A stretch of 64,000 bases of DNA from Desulfovibrio desulfuricans DSM 642 (GCF_000420465.1 NZ_ATUZ01000011.1:1-64000), one strand, 5' to 3'; shown: positions 8,357-16,961, numbered from the stretch's first letter. Numbers and translations are program-made. Notes: generated from the letters alone by a model not told the origin.

Positions 8357-10627
8357 TCATGATTTGAAGTAATAGGTGCTTTTGCCTTCTCCATTTTGGG
8401 AAACCAGATTGATTTCAAAAAGAGATTTCAGCACGTTGAGAGTTTTCTTTGTCGTGAAGCCAGTGATCTTTTCAAGGTCGCTCCGGCTGTAGGATTGACC
8501 TTTCTTCATGGTGTCAAGCAGCTTCTGGGCATCAGGTGGCAACGGTGTCGAATCAACGGGGAAATTTTCTGGCGTACCTTCAGCGATAGGGGAATCAGAG
8601 CTCTTTCTGGTAGGTGTGGGCATCTCCCCTTCAACAAATTTCCAGATTCCGCCAACAGGCAGTTTGTACACCATCTCTCGGCGCTCAATCTCCGGCGCAA
8701 CCTTGCATTTTTCGATGGTCATGCGCACCACCGGGCCATCGCCTTCAAGAGCCTCGGCTAGGTCCTGACTTAGCGGTTGATCATCGCCTTCATCGTCTTT
8801 ACTTATTTCCTTTGCAAGCTGATCACGGCCTTCAAGGTGAATGACATTCTGGCACAGGCTGGCAAGATCTACAGGCCCCTTGAAGTCTTTGCCTGTTTTA
8901 CCGGCATGGTGCAGCACAATGACGCCAATACCAAGTTTTTCTATCCTGTGGATAAAATCAAAGAGCGGGGTGGAATTGCCTTTCGAAGCTGTCGGGGCGA
9001 GGGAAAGCATATTGTCGATGACAATGTATTCGACCCTAGCTTCCTGCAGCCTGCCTATAAGGCTTTCTTGCATTTTTTTGTCAAGAATGTTGAACCCTCC
9101 TTTGGCAGAAATCACAGAGAGATTTTTACTCAGAAGGGGAAGAAATTCTTCGCGTCCCTGCACAAGCTGATTTACCCTAGGCCTAAAGTCAGACCCGACT
9201 TCGCCATCCAGGTAGCACAGCTTACAAGGAGCAGAGGCTGTGAAATAGAGGTAGGGTGTTCCCGTTGTCAAAGATATTGCCAGTGCAATACCCATCCAGC
9301 TTTTCCCCGCATTTGAAGCCCCCCAGATCAAGGTGGTGTATTGGGGAGAAAACATCTGCCTCACGGCCACAGGGACGTCACCCCCCCGAGGAGTGACATC
9401 GGGAAGCTTATCGAACGTGACAATTTCAAAATCAGCCTGACAGGATTGTTCGTTTTCCGTACGTACTTTGGCTACTTCATTGAGCAGTACATTCTTTTTC
9501 CATGATGCCAAATCTTCAATCGGAATGGCCTCGCGCCTGATGCGGGCAACCAGTTGTGAAGGCAACTCCAGCGTCTCAAGGTTAGTCGTCTTGGCAAGCA
9601 AGGCATCCTGTATTTCCGGCACGTCACCTTTCACTATGGGCCAAGGATAAACACTCACGTCAGCAGCTCCGCTCTCAAGGCAGCGTTTGGCCATTAGGTC
9701 AATCCCGTCCCATCCTTGCTGCCCCGGCGTAGATACTAGGGTTACAGGGTGCCCAGCCAAATCATTTAGCAGAAGGCCTTTTTGGGCATCTTCTCCACCG
9801 GCAACGGCTGACACGATCACGCCGGTTCGTGTTAAAATACGTGCCTCTCGTGCTGCTTCGCGAAAAAAGATAGCCACTTTGATGTCCATGAAGACGAGTA
9901 CTGGCACTTTGGGGTTGTTAACAATCATATCGCGTGACAACAGATGCGCAGCAGCGGCCTTCATACCGATTTTAAGAATATCTTTGCCCTGCTGCCCTGC
10001 AACGCGGACTGCGAGAGCAAATATGTCGTTCTTGCCATCGGAGTAATGGCACACCGCCTGCGCTATGGAACCATCAAGACCCCGCTGAATGTCCAAATGC
10101 AACTGCTTGAAACAGGAACCGTCCACGACGATGCTCTTCGGGGTTGCATTCACAACTTGAGATCCCGTCGAGTTCTGATCCCGCTGCCAGCCAGCTTCAG
10201 GAAAAGCACTGAAACAGAATTCCGGCTTCAGACACATCAGTTTTCCCAGAACCAAAGCTGAAATCTTAGGGCCACGGTTCAGCTTTTTCACGACCCACGG
10301 CAAAAAATCGTCCAAACAGAAATGAGACTGCCAAGATCTGACATCAGCATCATTGCCGCCAATGGCACGAATAATTCTGTTTTTCGTGTAGCTGTCCAGA
10401 GATGTAAACTCGTAGACGACCAGCGATACATAGAAGTCAGCTTGCTGGCTGTCCATCATGCATGCAGGAATGCCGGAGCGATCCAGGTGCTGGATGATCT
10501 CAGCCACCTTTTCCGGGTTTATCTCGTAATGACGGCTATGATTCCTTGAACCATTAGAGAGGCAGGTCCGGGGGTACATACCCGGCTCCCATTGCCTGTG
10601 ACAGTCAACCGAGTCATAATTCATCAT
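8357..10627 (-). CDS. RecA-like AAA ATPase/helicase, TOPRIM-like N-half
   Basis: A 756-residue replication-type ATPase. The N-terminal half (about 150-330) contains a segment resembling a TOPRIM-type domain (VPVLVFMDIKVAIFF, then ILTRTGVIVSAVAGGEDA). The C-half is an AAA_25/RepA-like motor: Walker A WGASNAGKSWMG, sensor region CYLDGEVGSD, Walker B YIVIDNM, then VIVLHHAGKTGKDF. A winged-helix tail follows (SRSDLEKITGFTTKKTLNVL). I take the ATG at 10627, which has AAGGA 5 bp upstream; an in-frame ATG at 10657 has no such site. The gene belongs to the element's replication module, between the AlpA gene and the putative origin. It may prime or unwind, but the primase function is not certain. Confidence 0.75.
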   Translation of the reverse strand: MMNYDSVDCHRQWEPGMYPRTCLSNGSRNHSRHYEINPEKVAEIIQHLDRSGIPACMMDSQQADFYVSLVVYEFTSLDSYTKNRIIRAIGGNDADVRSWQSHFCLDDFLPWVVKKLNRGPKISALVLGKLMCLKPEFCFSAFPEAGWQRDQNSTGSQVVNATPKSIVVDGSCFKQLHLDIQRGLDGSIAQAVCHYSDGKNDIFALAVRVAGQQGKDILKIGMKAAAAHLLSRDMIVNNPKVPVLVFMDIKVAIFFREAAREARILTRTGVIVSAVAGGEDAQKGLLLNDLAGHPVTLVSTPGQQGWDGIDLMAKRCLESGAADVSVYPWPIVKGDVPEIQDALLAKTTNLETLELPSQLVARIRREAIPIEDLASWKKNVLLNEVAKVRTENEQSCQADFEIVTFDKLPDVTPRGGDVPVAVRQMFSPQYTTLIWGASNAGKSWMGIALAISLTTGTPYLYFTASAPCKLCYLDGEVGSDFRPRVNQLVQGREEFLPLLSKNLSVISAKGGFNILDKKMQESLIGRLQEARVEYIVIDNMLSLAPTASKGNSTPLFDFIHRIEKLGIGVIVLHHAGKTGKDFKGPVDLASLCQNVIHLEGRDQLAKEISKDDEGDDQPLSQDLAEALEGDGPVVRMTIEKCKVAPEIERREMVYKLPVGGIWKFVEGEMPTPTRKSSDSPIAEGTPENFPVDSTPLPPDAQKLLDTMKKGQSYSRSDLEKITGFTTKKTLNVLKSLFEINLVSQNGEGKSTYYFKS

Positions 10628-10742
10628 TTTTTCCTTTTTCAAATTGTTTCCATTCATAAGCTAGGCTTCTTTACACGGTAGTGCTCTTTCAGTAGTCAAA
10701 TCGCTTGGGAAGCACCGTCGTCTTAATGATGTTTGCTCATCG

Positions 10743-10769
10743 CTTGCACCGGCATGGTGCCGGTGCAAG
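10743..10769. repeat. Perfect 12-bp hairpin downstream of alpA-like gene
   Basis: CTTGCACCGGCA and TGCCGGTGCAAG are exact inverted copies around a 3-nt TGG loop. It lies between the AlpA-like gene and the ATPase gene. No U-tract follows on either strand, so it is more likely a protein site or an RNA processing/attenuation hairpin than a simple terminator. Confidence 0.6.
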
Positions 10770-10818
10770 ACGATTGTGCTGACTAGCTTTTTTCAAAGCC
10801 TCTCTGCTCAATAAGCCG

Positions 10819-11025
10819 CTAGCTATTCCCAGAGGGGGCAATACGGTGTTCTAAAAGGAAAGTTTCCAGATCCTGAGCCCAGTAGCGCACTGAGCGTCCA
10901 ATTTTGATATAGGGAAGCCCTATGCGCTTAAACCTGTGCGCACGAAGTGTAGAGAGGCTCAGCCCTGTTCGGGCTGAAACCTCTTGTTCTGTCAGACATT
11001 GGTGTGTAGCTTCATTGGCAGGCAT
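10819..11025 (-). CDS. AlpA/excisionase-family HTH protein
   Basis: A 68-residue MerR-like HTH protein: CLTEQEVSARTGLSLSTLRA forms the helix-turn-helix and YIKIGRSVRYWAQDLETFL the wing and second helix, exactly the AlpA/phage Xis pattern. The ATG at 11025 is chosen for its strong AAGGAGG site; a longer frame from 11061 has none. In P4-like and ICE-type elements such proteins control integrase expression or act as directionality factors. Two copies of a 15-bp repeat lie 70-115 bp upstream and may be its targets. Confidence 0.8.
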   Translation of the reverse strand: MPANEATHQCLTEQEVSARTGLSLSTLRAHRFKRIGLPYIKIGRSVRYWAQDLETFLLEHRIAPSGNS

Positions 11026-11094
11026 AGCCGACCTCCTTGGTTGGTCTTGGAGCTCCGGCAATTCATATACATGGGGAAAATAAGATTTAGAAGA

Positions 11095-11139
11095 AATTAG
11101 GGATTGCTAAAAGCTTAAGTCTACAATTAGGAACTGCTA
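11095..11139. repeat. Direct repeat pair upstream of alpA-like gene
   Basis: AATTAGGGATTGCTA (11095-11109) and AATTAGGAACTGCTA (11125-11139) match at 13 of 15 positions and are 30 bp apart, about three helical turns. They are candidate sites for the AlpA protein or the integrase. Nothing else is recognised in the 11026-11328 gap. Confidence 0.5.
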
Positions 11140-11328
11140 CTATTCGAGAAGGGCAAGCCCGGTTGCAATAACTCTGTTAGGGGGGCTCTGGTGTCCCAGT
11201 GCGAGAAAAAAGAAAAGCCTCCCCATACGACCTGCTTAAAGCAGTAGGAAGGCTTATTGGCCAAGGGATAAGCTGCCATGTGTGCTGCAGCCTAATGCAT
11301 TTGAAAAACTGTAAACGATGATTTTCGA

Positions 11329-12315
11329 CTATTTCACTGTGCCACTAAATTGATACTCAAAGAAACTTATTGGCTGTCTCTTAAGCAGCTTTACCTGAGC
11401 GTTGTCCCGTATCCGATTCAGATAAGATTCACGCTCTTCTGTTCCGCTAATTTTCTCAGCGGCTGCCTTGAAGTGTTTTCTCCAATTTGACTCGCATTCA
11501 CCAAAATATTTACATGCTGCGCAATCTTCTGATGTTGCTTTCTTTGCTGGATCGCATTTTTCAAGCGAATTGCGCTTTCTATATTCCTCAAGAGCTCGAT
11601 CAATATTGAATCTATTGCTGATATATAAATCGTATATAAGCAGCCCAGAAGACTTGTAAAATGTGTTATACAAAGATTGTCTATGCGTCTTTAAGTTTGA
11701 TTTTCTGTGTATTTGATTGAGGATGTCGCTGCGCGTGCAATTCTCATAGTCATTGCTAGACTTGAAAAGTGTTGCTTGCTCTGCGAGTATATCAATAATT
11801 TCATTAAGCTGAAGATTTTTATCAATACCGAAGTAAACATAAGTATTATTGCTGGGAGATACGATTATGCAACGCATATCGTTTTTATTTAGCACCTTGA
11901 ATGCTAAAGGGAGATCCTCACTGAGTTTTGTCCGCGCACAAATTTCAGCCATGTCGTATGGAAAAGGCAAGAATGCAGCGTTTGTCTTGAAACGCTTTGA
12001 AACTCTAAGAAGATATTCAATGTATGGTTGAATGGATAGCCAATCGATGTACTGCTCACTACCTTTCAATGAATAAGTACGTTGAAGAAGCAATGTGTCA
12101 CTCTCACGACAGTGAATTGCATTTGATAGTAAGTCTAGCTGCATGCCTTCAGGAATGCTACTCGCATAAAATTTGATTGAATCATTCCCTACAATTTTGA
12201 TAATACATTCAATGCTCTCGTTATTATCATTTGACATCTCAAATCTGCGTTTCGCATATTCACAAAAGAAAAATGACTCTTCTAAGTTCGTTTGGTCAAG
12301 GACTGGACTCCGCAT
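11329..12315 (-). CDS. Unknown AT-rich cargo protein coupled to the integrase
   Basis: A 328-residue protein I do not recognise. It starts at the ATG in TGATG, sharing one base with the integrase stop, so its translation is coupled to int. It is rich in Asn, Ile, Lys and Tyr with AT-rich codons unlike the core genes. There is no signal peptide or membrane helix. The N-terminal two thirds look like a mixed alpha/beta globular domain. Near the C-terminus there is a Cys cluster (CDPAKKATSEDCAACKYFGEC, roughly residues 255-275) that could bind a metal, followed by basic helices. Its position between integrase and excisionase-type genes is a common cargo slot, sometimes used for anti-phage genes; that reading is speculative. 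Confidence 0.75.
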   Translation of the reverse strand: MRSPVLDQTNLEESFFFCEYAKRRFEMSNDNNESIECIIKIVGNDSIKFYASSIPEGMQLDLLSNAIHCRESDTLLLQRTYSLKGSEQYIDWLSIQPYIEYLLRVSKRFKTNAAFLPFPYDMAEICARTKLSEDLPLAFKVLNKNDMRCIIVSPSNNTYVYFGIDKNLQLNEIIDILAEQATLFKSSNDYENCTRSDILNQIHRKSNLKTHRQSLYNTFYKSSGLLIYDLYISNRFNIDRALEEYRKRNSLEKCDPAKKATSEDCAACKYFGECESNWRKHFKAAAEKISGTEERESYLNRIRDNAQVKLLKRQPISFFEYQFSGTVK

Positions 12316-13478
12316 CACTTTTTCTCCGTGTTAATATCAAAGATTTCATCTGCGACACTGGCCGCCCGCTGCATCGCCTCATCAGCTAGATGTGCGTAAC
12401 GCTGCGTCATTTGCGGGCTGGAGTGCGTCAGTAGTTTCTGCAACATGTATAAATCGACTTTCCCGCTGGAGGCAAGAAACGAAGCATATGCATGGCGCAA
12501 TCCATGCAAGGGGCGGAAATCATCGGGAAGCCCTGCCTTCTTCTTGACCCGTAGTGCGACACGGCGGAAGTCCTGTCTCTGCCCGCCATCCTTTCCGGGA
12601 AAGACATAATTACTGCCGTGCGGTAAGGGCACTAGAATGGATCGAGCAGCCTGTGACATTGGGATGATCTCAGTCTTTCCTTTTTTGGCAGCATCCCCGC
12701 GCAGAGTGATAAATCCTCTCTCAAAGTCAATGTCGTCCCAGCGCAAAGACATGAGCGCACTCTTGCGCATGCCCGTGGTAAGGGCCAACCGAATAAAGCT
12801 CGCTGCAACTTGATCTGCCTCTTCATCAAGCGCCTGCTTGAGCTTCGTTACTTGATCCAACGTCAAGGCTTCCGTCTTAACATTATCTACTTCAGGCATT
12901 TCAAAATAAAGGGTAGGCTGCTGGGCACATAGCCCCCGCTTGACTGCAAAGTTGATAAGTCTACGAATAAAAGCCAAAACATGCTTTATCGTCTGTGGGG
13001 ATAGGGGCTTTGCTTCGCCGCCTTTTTTGCGCGGCTTGGTTAGCACCGACAGTTGATTGCGAAGATCATCAATGTCCTTGGTGGTCAGTTCCTCGGTGGT
13101 CTTTTCGTGCAGGTGAGGAAAATATTTGAATAGGCACGCGTCGGTTTTCAGGATGGCTTTACCAGCATTTATTGCAGCATAATGCTCCCAAAGCTTGGCA
13201 AGAGTAGCTCGGGACTGTAAAAGATTTTTTTTCTCTTCTAGGCAACGGCGTTTCTCAGTATTGGGCAATTCTTTACCACGCATCCTGTCTATGCGTACTT
13301 GATTGGCTTTGGCCTCAGTCATTCCAGCAGAGGCCTTCCCCACGGGTTCTTCAATCTGCTTCGCCTCTCTGCCGCCAATCCGATAGCGGATGTAATATGT
13401 TCTCTCTTTGCCGCTATCGTCATCGCGAAAGTAAACACCTGGATATTTTTTAGATTTTGTGCGTTTTTGTGTTGCCAT
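12315..13478 (-). CDS. int: Tyrosine recombinase (phage-type integrase)
   Basis: A 387-residue site-specific recombinase. The N-terminus (about 12-90) is the DUF4102/AP2-like arm-binding region, followed by a SAM-like core-binding domain (about 95-190). The catalytic domain shows Arg in LTTGMRKSALMSLRWDD, then HGLRHAYASFL (the HxxR box), LLTHSSPQMTQRYAHL with the second His and the Tyr nucleophile. It sits about 180 bp from the tRNA-Lys att site and reads away from it, which is the usual geometry. It should integrate and excise the element at the tRNA anticodon or 3' region. Confidence 0.93.
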   Translation of the reverse strand: MATQKRTKSKKYPGVYFRDDDSGKERTYYIRYRIGGREAKQIEEPVGKASAGMTEAKANQVRIDRMRGKELPNTEKRRCLEEKKNLLQSRATLAKLWEHYAAINAGKAILKTDACLFKYFPHLHEKTTEELTTKDIDDLRNQLSVLTKPRKKGGEAKPLSPQTIKHVLAFIRRLINFAVKRGLCAQQPTLYFEMPEVDNVKTEALTLDQVTKLKQALDEEADQVAASFIRLALTTGMRKSALMSLRWDDIDFERGFITLRGDAAKKGKTEIIPMSQAARSILVPLPHGSNYVFPGKDGGQRQDFRRVALRVKKKAGLPDDFRPLHGLRHAYASFLASSGKVDLYMLQKLLTHSSPQMTQRYAHLADEAMQRAASVADEIFDINTEKK

Positions 13479-13639
13479 ATAGGATCACCTCAAGTACAGC
13501 AAAAAGCAGAGAGCCTCATTTCTTCCCCACACCATTCCCCACACAGGTCATAAAAATAGTGAGCAATAGGTGTAAAGTCAAACAACCTTTAACATGGATA
13601 TCTAGCTGTTTTTAAAAGAATATATAAAAAGATGAAAAT

Positions 13640-13654
13640 CCATATATAATATGG
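13640..13654. repeat. Inverted repeat beside the att core
   Basis: CCATAT-ATA-ATATGG, with perfect 6-bp arms, lies directly left of the tRNA-derived core. It is a candidate integrase or accessory-factor site. The rest of 13479-13660 is AT-rich and holds no gene that I can see. Confidence 0.4.
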
Positions 13655-13661
13655 CACTTAG

Positions 13662-13707
13662 TCTTTTAAGCAGAGAGTCGCAGGTTCGATCCCCGCACGA
13701 CCCACCA
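13662..13707 (+). repeat. attR: 3' fragment of tRNA-Lys
   Basis: From the anticodon loop (CTTTTAA, anticodon TTT) through variable loop, T-arm (GGTTCGATC) and acceptor strand ACGACCCA to an encoded CCA at 13705-13707, the sequence is tRNA-Lys. Left of it there is no D-arm and no GGGTCGT 5' acceptor strand, so it is a fragment and not a functional gene. The T-stem holds one A-C mismatch (GCAGG/CCCGC), compatible with a slightly diverged element copy of the att core. Orientation puts the element to the left and the intact tRNA outside the window on the left. Confidence 0.8.
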
Positions 13708-13715
13708 TATATTTC

Positions 13716-13749
13716 AAGGGCTTACAGCTAACAGCTGTAAGCCCTTTTT
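13716..13749 (+). terminator. Terminator of the original tRNA-Lys
   Basis: AAGGGCTTACAGCT / AGCTGTAAGCCCTT pairs perfectly over 14 bp with a 3-nt loop and a T-run. Its place 8 bp after the CCA shows that the sequence right of 13707 is the native chromosomal flank. Confidence 0.85.
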
Positions 13750-13825
13750 CTTACGGATTTAGCCCGTTGAGCGCACTTGTGCGCGAAACTGAGGGGTGGT
13801 TCTTATAAAAATGTGTTTGAAGTTT

Positions 13826-14617
13826 CTAAGCCGGCTGTGAAATCTGATCCGTTGAATTTATGGAAGTCGCTGCTTCTGTATTCTTATTGTGAGCCTCATC
13901 CAAATAACATATCCATGCATAAATAAGCTTATATCCAATTGAAATGCATTTATTTCGGTCTTCTCCGGTGATAGTGATATGTCTACCATGTCTACGCGGA
14001 GTATAATATTTTGTTCTAATCCAGTTGATCTCATCCGCATTGCCACCGAGATAATTATTCATTGCTTTCCAGCCATCTTTTTCTTTTGACTCATCAATGT
14101 TAAGCTGCTGCATAAATGAATTTCTGATGTTTTCTAAACATCTGTAAGTAAAAAATCCAGTGTCTATTGGGTTTGTCATTGCAAGTTTTAAATTTCGCAG
14201 GCAGTCATGGACAAAAAACCCCACGGGTCCGTTTATGCAAGCAACTATCACGCTTAAGTTATTCTCAAATTTTTCTGCAAAGAGATTTTGTTCATCAATC
14301 TTGTATATCGGTATTAATGGGATAACTGATTTTTCTTCGGGGAGTGTATAAGACAGGAATTCTATACTAAGCATCACCCCGTACAGAATACATATGGAAT
14401 TTAAATAATTGTCTGTAAAATTAAGAAGAGTATTCCTGAAAGTCAAAATGTCATGAATTTTTTTTTCACATGTGCAAATCGCAGTAGCGGTTTGCCCATG
14501 TATATAAAGAATAATGTCTACTTTTTGATCCTCAACGGTGGAACTTCCTTGGATTTGCGTATCTTCAGGGAGAAGTAAAAAGGTTGGATATATGTGTCCA
14601 TAAAATACGTAGTTCAT
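13826..14617 (-). CDS. Unknown AT-rich protein
   Basis: A 263-residue protein, not recognised. The ribosome site GGGAGGAG is strong, so the gene is real. Codon use is AT-rich, unlike the DEAD-box helicase next to it, so it was probably acquired, yet it lies on the chromosomal side of attR. The C-terminal half is helical: RCLENIRNSFM, a spacer, then RTKYYTPRRHGRHITITGED and a final hydrophobic helix. An Arg/His-rich RHG segment in a helical bundle recalls HEPN-type proteins, but the exact R-x4-6-H motif is not certain. No membrane segment or signal peptide is predicted. It stands alone between two terminators. Confidence 0.75.
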   Translation of the reverse strand: MNYVFYGHIYPTFLLLPEDTQIQGSSTVEDQKVDIILYIHGQTATAICTCEKKIHDILTFRNTLLNFTDNYLNSICILYGVMLSIEFLSYTLPEEKSVIPLIPIYKIDEQNLFAEKFENNLSVIVACINGPVGFFVHDCLRNLKLAMTNPIDTGFFTYRCLENIRNSFMQQLNIDESKEKDGWKAMNNYLGGNADEINWIRTKYYTPRRHGRHITITGEDRNKCISIGYKLIYAWICYLDEAHNKNTEAATSINSTDQISQPA

Positions 14618-14772
14618 TACTCCTCCCTAATTTTTAACTATATATATTTTACAATTTACCCATTTCGCCTCAGAGTATTTGGGCTCGACCATAACTCTTC
14701 TGCCGCAGAGGGATAAGCCGAATGTCGCCTAGAAATTGTTCTATTGTGTTGTCGATTCTATGTCGCCATAAA

Positions 14773-14807
14773 AACGGCCCGTTGACTCTAAGAGCCAACG
14801 GGCCGTT
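14773..14807 (-). terminator. Terminator of the DEAD-box gene
   Basis: AACGGCCCGTTG and CAACGGGCCGTT form a perfect 12-bp stem; on the minus strand it is followed by a T-run, 16 bp beyond the helicase stop codon. Confidence 0.9.
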
Positions 14808-14822
14808 GTGCTAGCAACAAGC

Positions 14823-16685
14823 TTAATCCTTTTCGTCTTCTGCGCTGCGCGGTTTTCTGCCCCATTTGTCGGGGTGTGTAAGGCGCTTGCCGCCGCCACC
14901 GTTACCGCCGCCATCACGCGGATTGCGGGCAGGGTATCCGGGCCGGGGGCCACGCGGTGCGCGGGGGCCGGGGCCGAAGCTCTTGCGCTGGAACGAGCCG
15001 CCGCCAGCGTCCAGCTTGGCGGTCACGCGCGTACCGGCAATAAACACGCCCCGGTTGAGAACGGCCAGCACGTCATCGGCAAACTCGCTCTGCACTTCAA
15101 CAAGGCTGAAATGCTTCTGAATGCTGATGGCGCCGATGCTGCGGCCAGCAATGCCGCATTCACCGGTGATGGCACCCACCATTTCGCCGGGCGAAACCTT
15201 GTGGGCATGGCCCACGCTGATGTGCAGGCGGGTCATGGGCGCATCGTTACGGCGCGGGCGGGCACCATCGCGGTCGCCCTGACGGAACCCGTCACGGCCA
15301 TCGCGACCATCACGGCCATCGCGGCCAAAGCGGCGGGGCGCTTCGGACAGCGGGTCTTCTTCGGGCACGTTTGTGGCATCGCCAAAATCGCGCTGCATCA
15401 GCAGCTTGAGCAGGGCTGCGGCCACATCGCGGCTGGTGATGACATCATCGGCAAACTGTTCGGACAAAAAGTCTTCCACCATCTGCATGCAGCTTTCCAG
15501 CGCCCCGGCAGTCAGCGTGGCGCGCACTTCGTCCAGCAGCCGCGAGGTGCGGATGTTGGCAACGTCGCGCAATGAGGGCAGGCGTTCCTGCTGGATGCGG
15601 GCCTTGGTATGGCGGATAATATCGCGCAGCTTGTGCTGCTCGCGCAGGGTCACAAAGGTGAAGGCCTTGCCCACGCGGCCAGCGCGCCCGGTGCGGCCAA
15701 TGCGGTGCACGTAGCGCTCTGCGTCATGGGGAATATCGTAGTTGACCACGGCATCCACATCGTCCACGTCAATGCCGCGCGCGGCAACGTCTGTGGCGAT
15801 CAGAATGTCCAGCCCTTCACCGCGAAAACGCTGCATGACCCTGTCGCGCTGCGACTGGGCAAGGTCGCCGTGCAGACCATCGCTCTGATAGCCACGCTGT
15901 TGCAGGTGGGCCGTCACTTCGTCCACGCTGCGCTTGGTGGAGCAGAATACCAGGGCCTTGCGGAATCCCTGAGCGTCCAGCACCCGGCACAGCGCGTCCA
16001 TCTTCTGATGGGGGCGCACTTCGTAATAGACCTGCTCAATGGCGGGCACGGTCAGGGTCTTCTGGGCAATGGCCAGCATTTCCGGCTCACGCAGAAAGCG
16101 CTTGCTCAACTGCAAAATAGCTGGGGGCATAGTGGCCGAAAAAAGCACGCGCTGGCATTCAGCGGGCACACGCTCCAGGATGGCTTCTATATCTTCGCGA
16201 AAGCCCATATCGAGCATTTCGTCGGCTTCATCAAGCACAACAGTAGTTGCGCCGCCCAGGCGGAGGGTGCCGCGCTGGAGGTGATCCATAACGCGACCAG
16301 GGGTGCCTACCACCACCTGCACGCCGCGTTCAAGAGCGCGGAGCTGGCGTTCAATGGCCTGACCGCCGTATATGGGCAAAATGGCAACGCCGCGCTTGCG
16401 GGCGGCCAGTTTGCTGAACTCTTCGGCAACCTGAATGGCAAGCTCGCGCGTGGGGCAAAGCACCAGCGACTGCACCGCCTTTGTGGTGGTGAGCTTTTCC
16501 AGAATGGGCATGCCAAAGGCGGCTGTTTTGCCGGTGCCGGTCTGGGCCTGACCTACCGCGTCGCGGCCAGTCAGCAGAAAGGGTACAGCAAGCACCTGAA
16601 TAGGAGAGGGTTCTTCAAAACCCATATCCTTGACGGCCTGCAACAATTCCGGGGACAAATGAAAATCTTCGAACGATGGGGACAT
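14823..16685 (-). CDS. deaD: DEAD-box ATP-dependent RNA helicase
   Basis: A 620-residue DeaD/CsdA-type helicase acting in ribosome assembly and mRNA turnover, often under cold stress. All motifs are present: Q motif FEEPSPIQ, AQTGTGKT, PTRELAIQ, TPGRVMD, VLDEADEMLD, SATMPP, ATDVAARGID and HRIGRTGRAG. A Gly/Arg/Asp-rich linker with RDG repeats (about 445-475) precedes a DbpA-like RNA-binding domain (MTRLHISVGHAHKVSPGEM onward) and a basic Gly-rich tail. I chose the ATG at 16685, which has AGGA at proper spacing, over one at 16700. A strong terminator follows. Confidence 0.9.
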   Translation of the reverse strand: MSPSFEDFHLSPELLQAVKDMGFEEPSPIQVLAVPFLLTGRDAVGQAQTGTGKTAAFGMPILEKLTTTKAVQSLVLCPTRELAIQVAEEFSKLAARKRGVAILPIYGGQAIERQLRALERGVQVVVGTPGRVMDHLQRGTLRLGGATTVVLDEADEMLDMGFREDIEAILERVPAECQRVLFSATMPPAILQLSKRFLREPEMLAIAQKTLTVPAIEQVYYEVRPHQKMDALCRVLDAQGFRKALVFCSTKRSVDEVTAHLQQRGYQSDGLHGDLAQSQRDRVMQRFRGEGLDILIATDVAARGIDVDDVDAVVNYDIPHDAERYVHRIGRTGRAGRVGKAFTFVTLREQHKLRDIIRHTKARIQQERLPSLRDVANIRTSRLLDEVRATLTAGALESCMQMVEDFLSEQFADDVITSRDVAAALLKLLMQRDFGDATNVPEEDPLSEAPRRFGRDGRDGRDGRDGFRQGDRDGARPRRNDAPMTRLHISVGHAHKVSPGEMVGAITGECGIAGRSIGAISIQKHFSLVEVQSEFADDVLAVLNRGVFIAGTRVTAKLDAGGGSFQRKSFGPGPRAPRGPRPGYPARNPRDGGGNGGGGKRLTHPDKWGRKPRSAEDEKD

Positions 16686-16961
16686 GCTGTTCCTGTACAT
16701 AAAAAATTACTTGGTAGCGTACCATAGCCTCATACACGCCAATGCACAATGCCCCATCAGCCCCAGATTGCGGCAGACGGCGGCCTGACTGAAAAAAACC
16801 GCCCAGAAGCCGCCCAGCGCAAGGGATGACGATTCTGGCGCAGATGTAAAAAAATTCTGCTGCGCGGCACAAAACCTTTACAGGCAGTTGACCTTGCGGC
16901 GCTCCTCTGTAGGATGGCCTACGCCGGAATAGTCCTACCACGTCAGCCATCAGGAGAAACC

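Larger units (their letters stand above)
6397..13707. mobile_element. tRNA-Lys-integrated element with a replication module
   Basis: The right end is clear: a tyrosine integrase reading leftward lies beside a tRNA-Lys 3' fragment. Inside are an AlpA-type regulator, a RecA-like ATPase, an iteron-like repeat block, a YagK/YfjJ Gp2-like replication protein and another small HTH protein, all on the minus strand. The left end is set at the PAS break only because element-type genes start there. No second copy of the tRNA fragment is seen at that point, so the true left att, and the intact tRNA-Lys, may lie left of the window, in which case genes at 1-6451 are also cargo. No capsid, terminase or transfer genes are present. 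Confidence 0.65.

Noticed and set aside
8170..8418. 82-residue minus-strand open frame
   Set aside because: It overlaps the end of the ATPase gene and has no recognisable features.
13632..13707. Intact tRNA-Lys gene
   Set aside because: The 5' acceptor strand and D-arm are missing; only the anticodon loop to CCA is tRNA-like, so it is listed as an att fragment.
15609..16727. Long plus-strand frame opposite the DEAD-box gene
   Set aside because: A shadow of high-GC third positions; rich in Ala, Gly and His with no domain.
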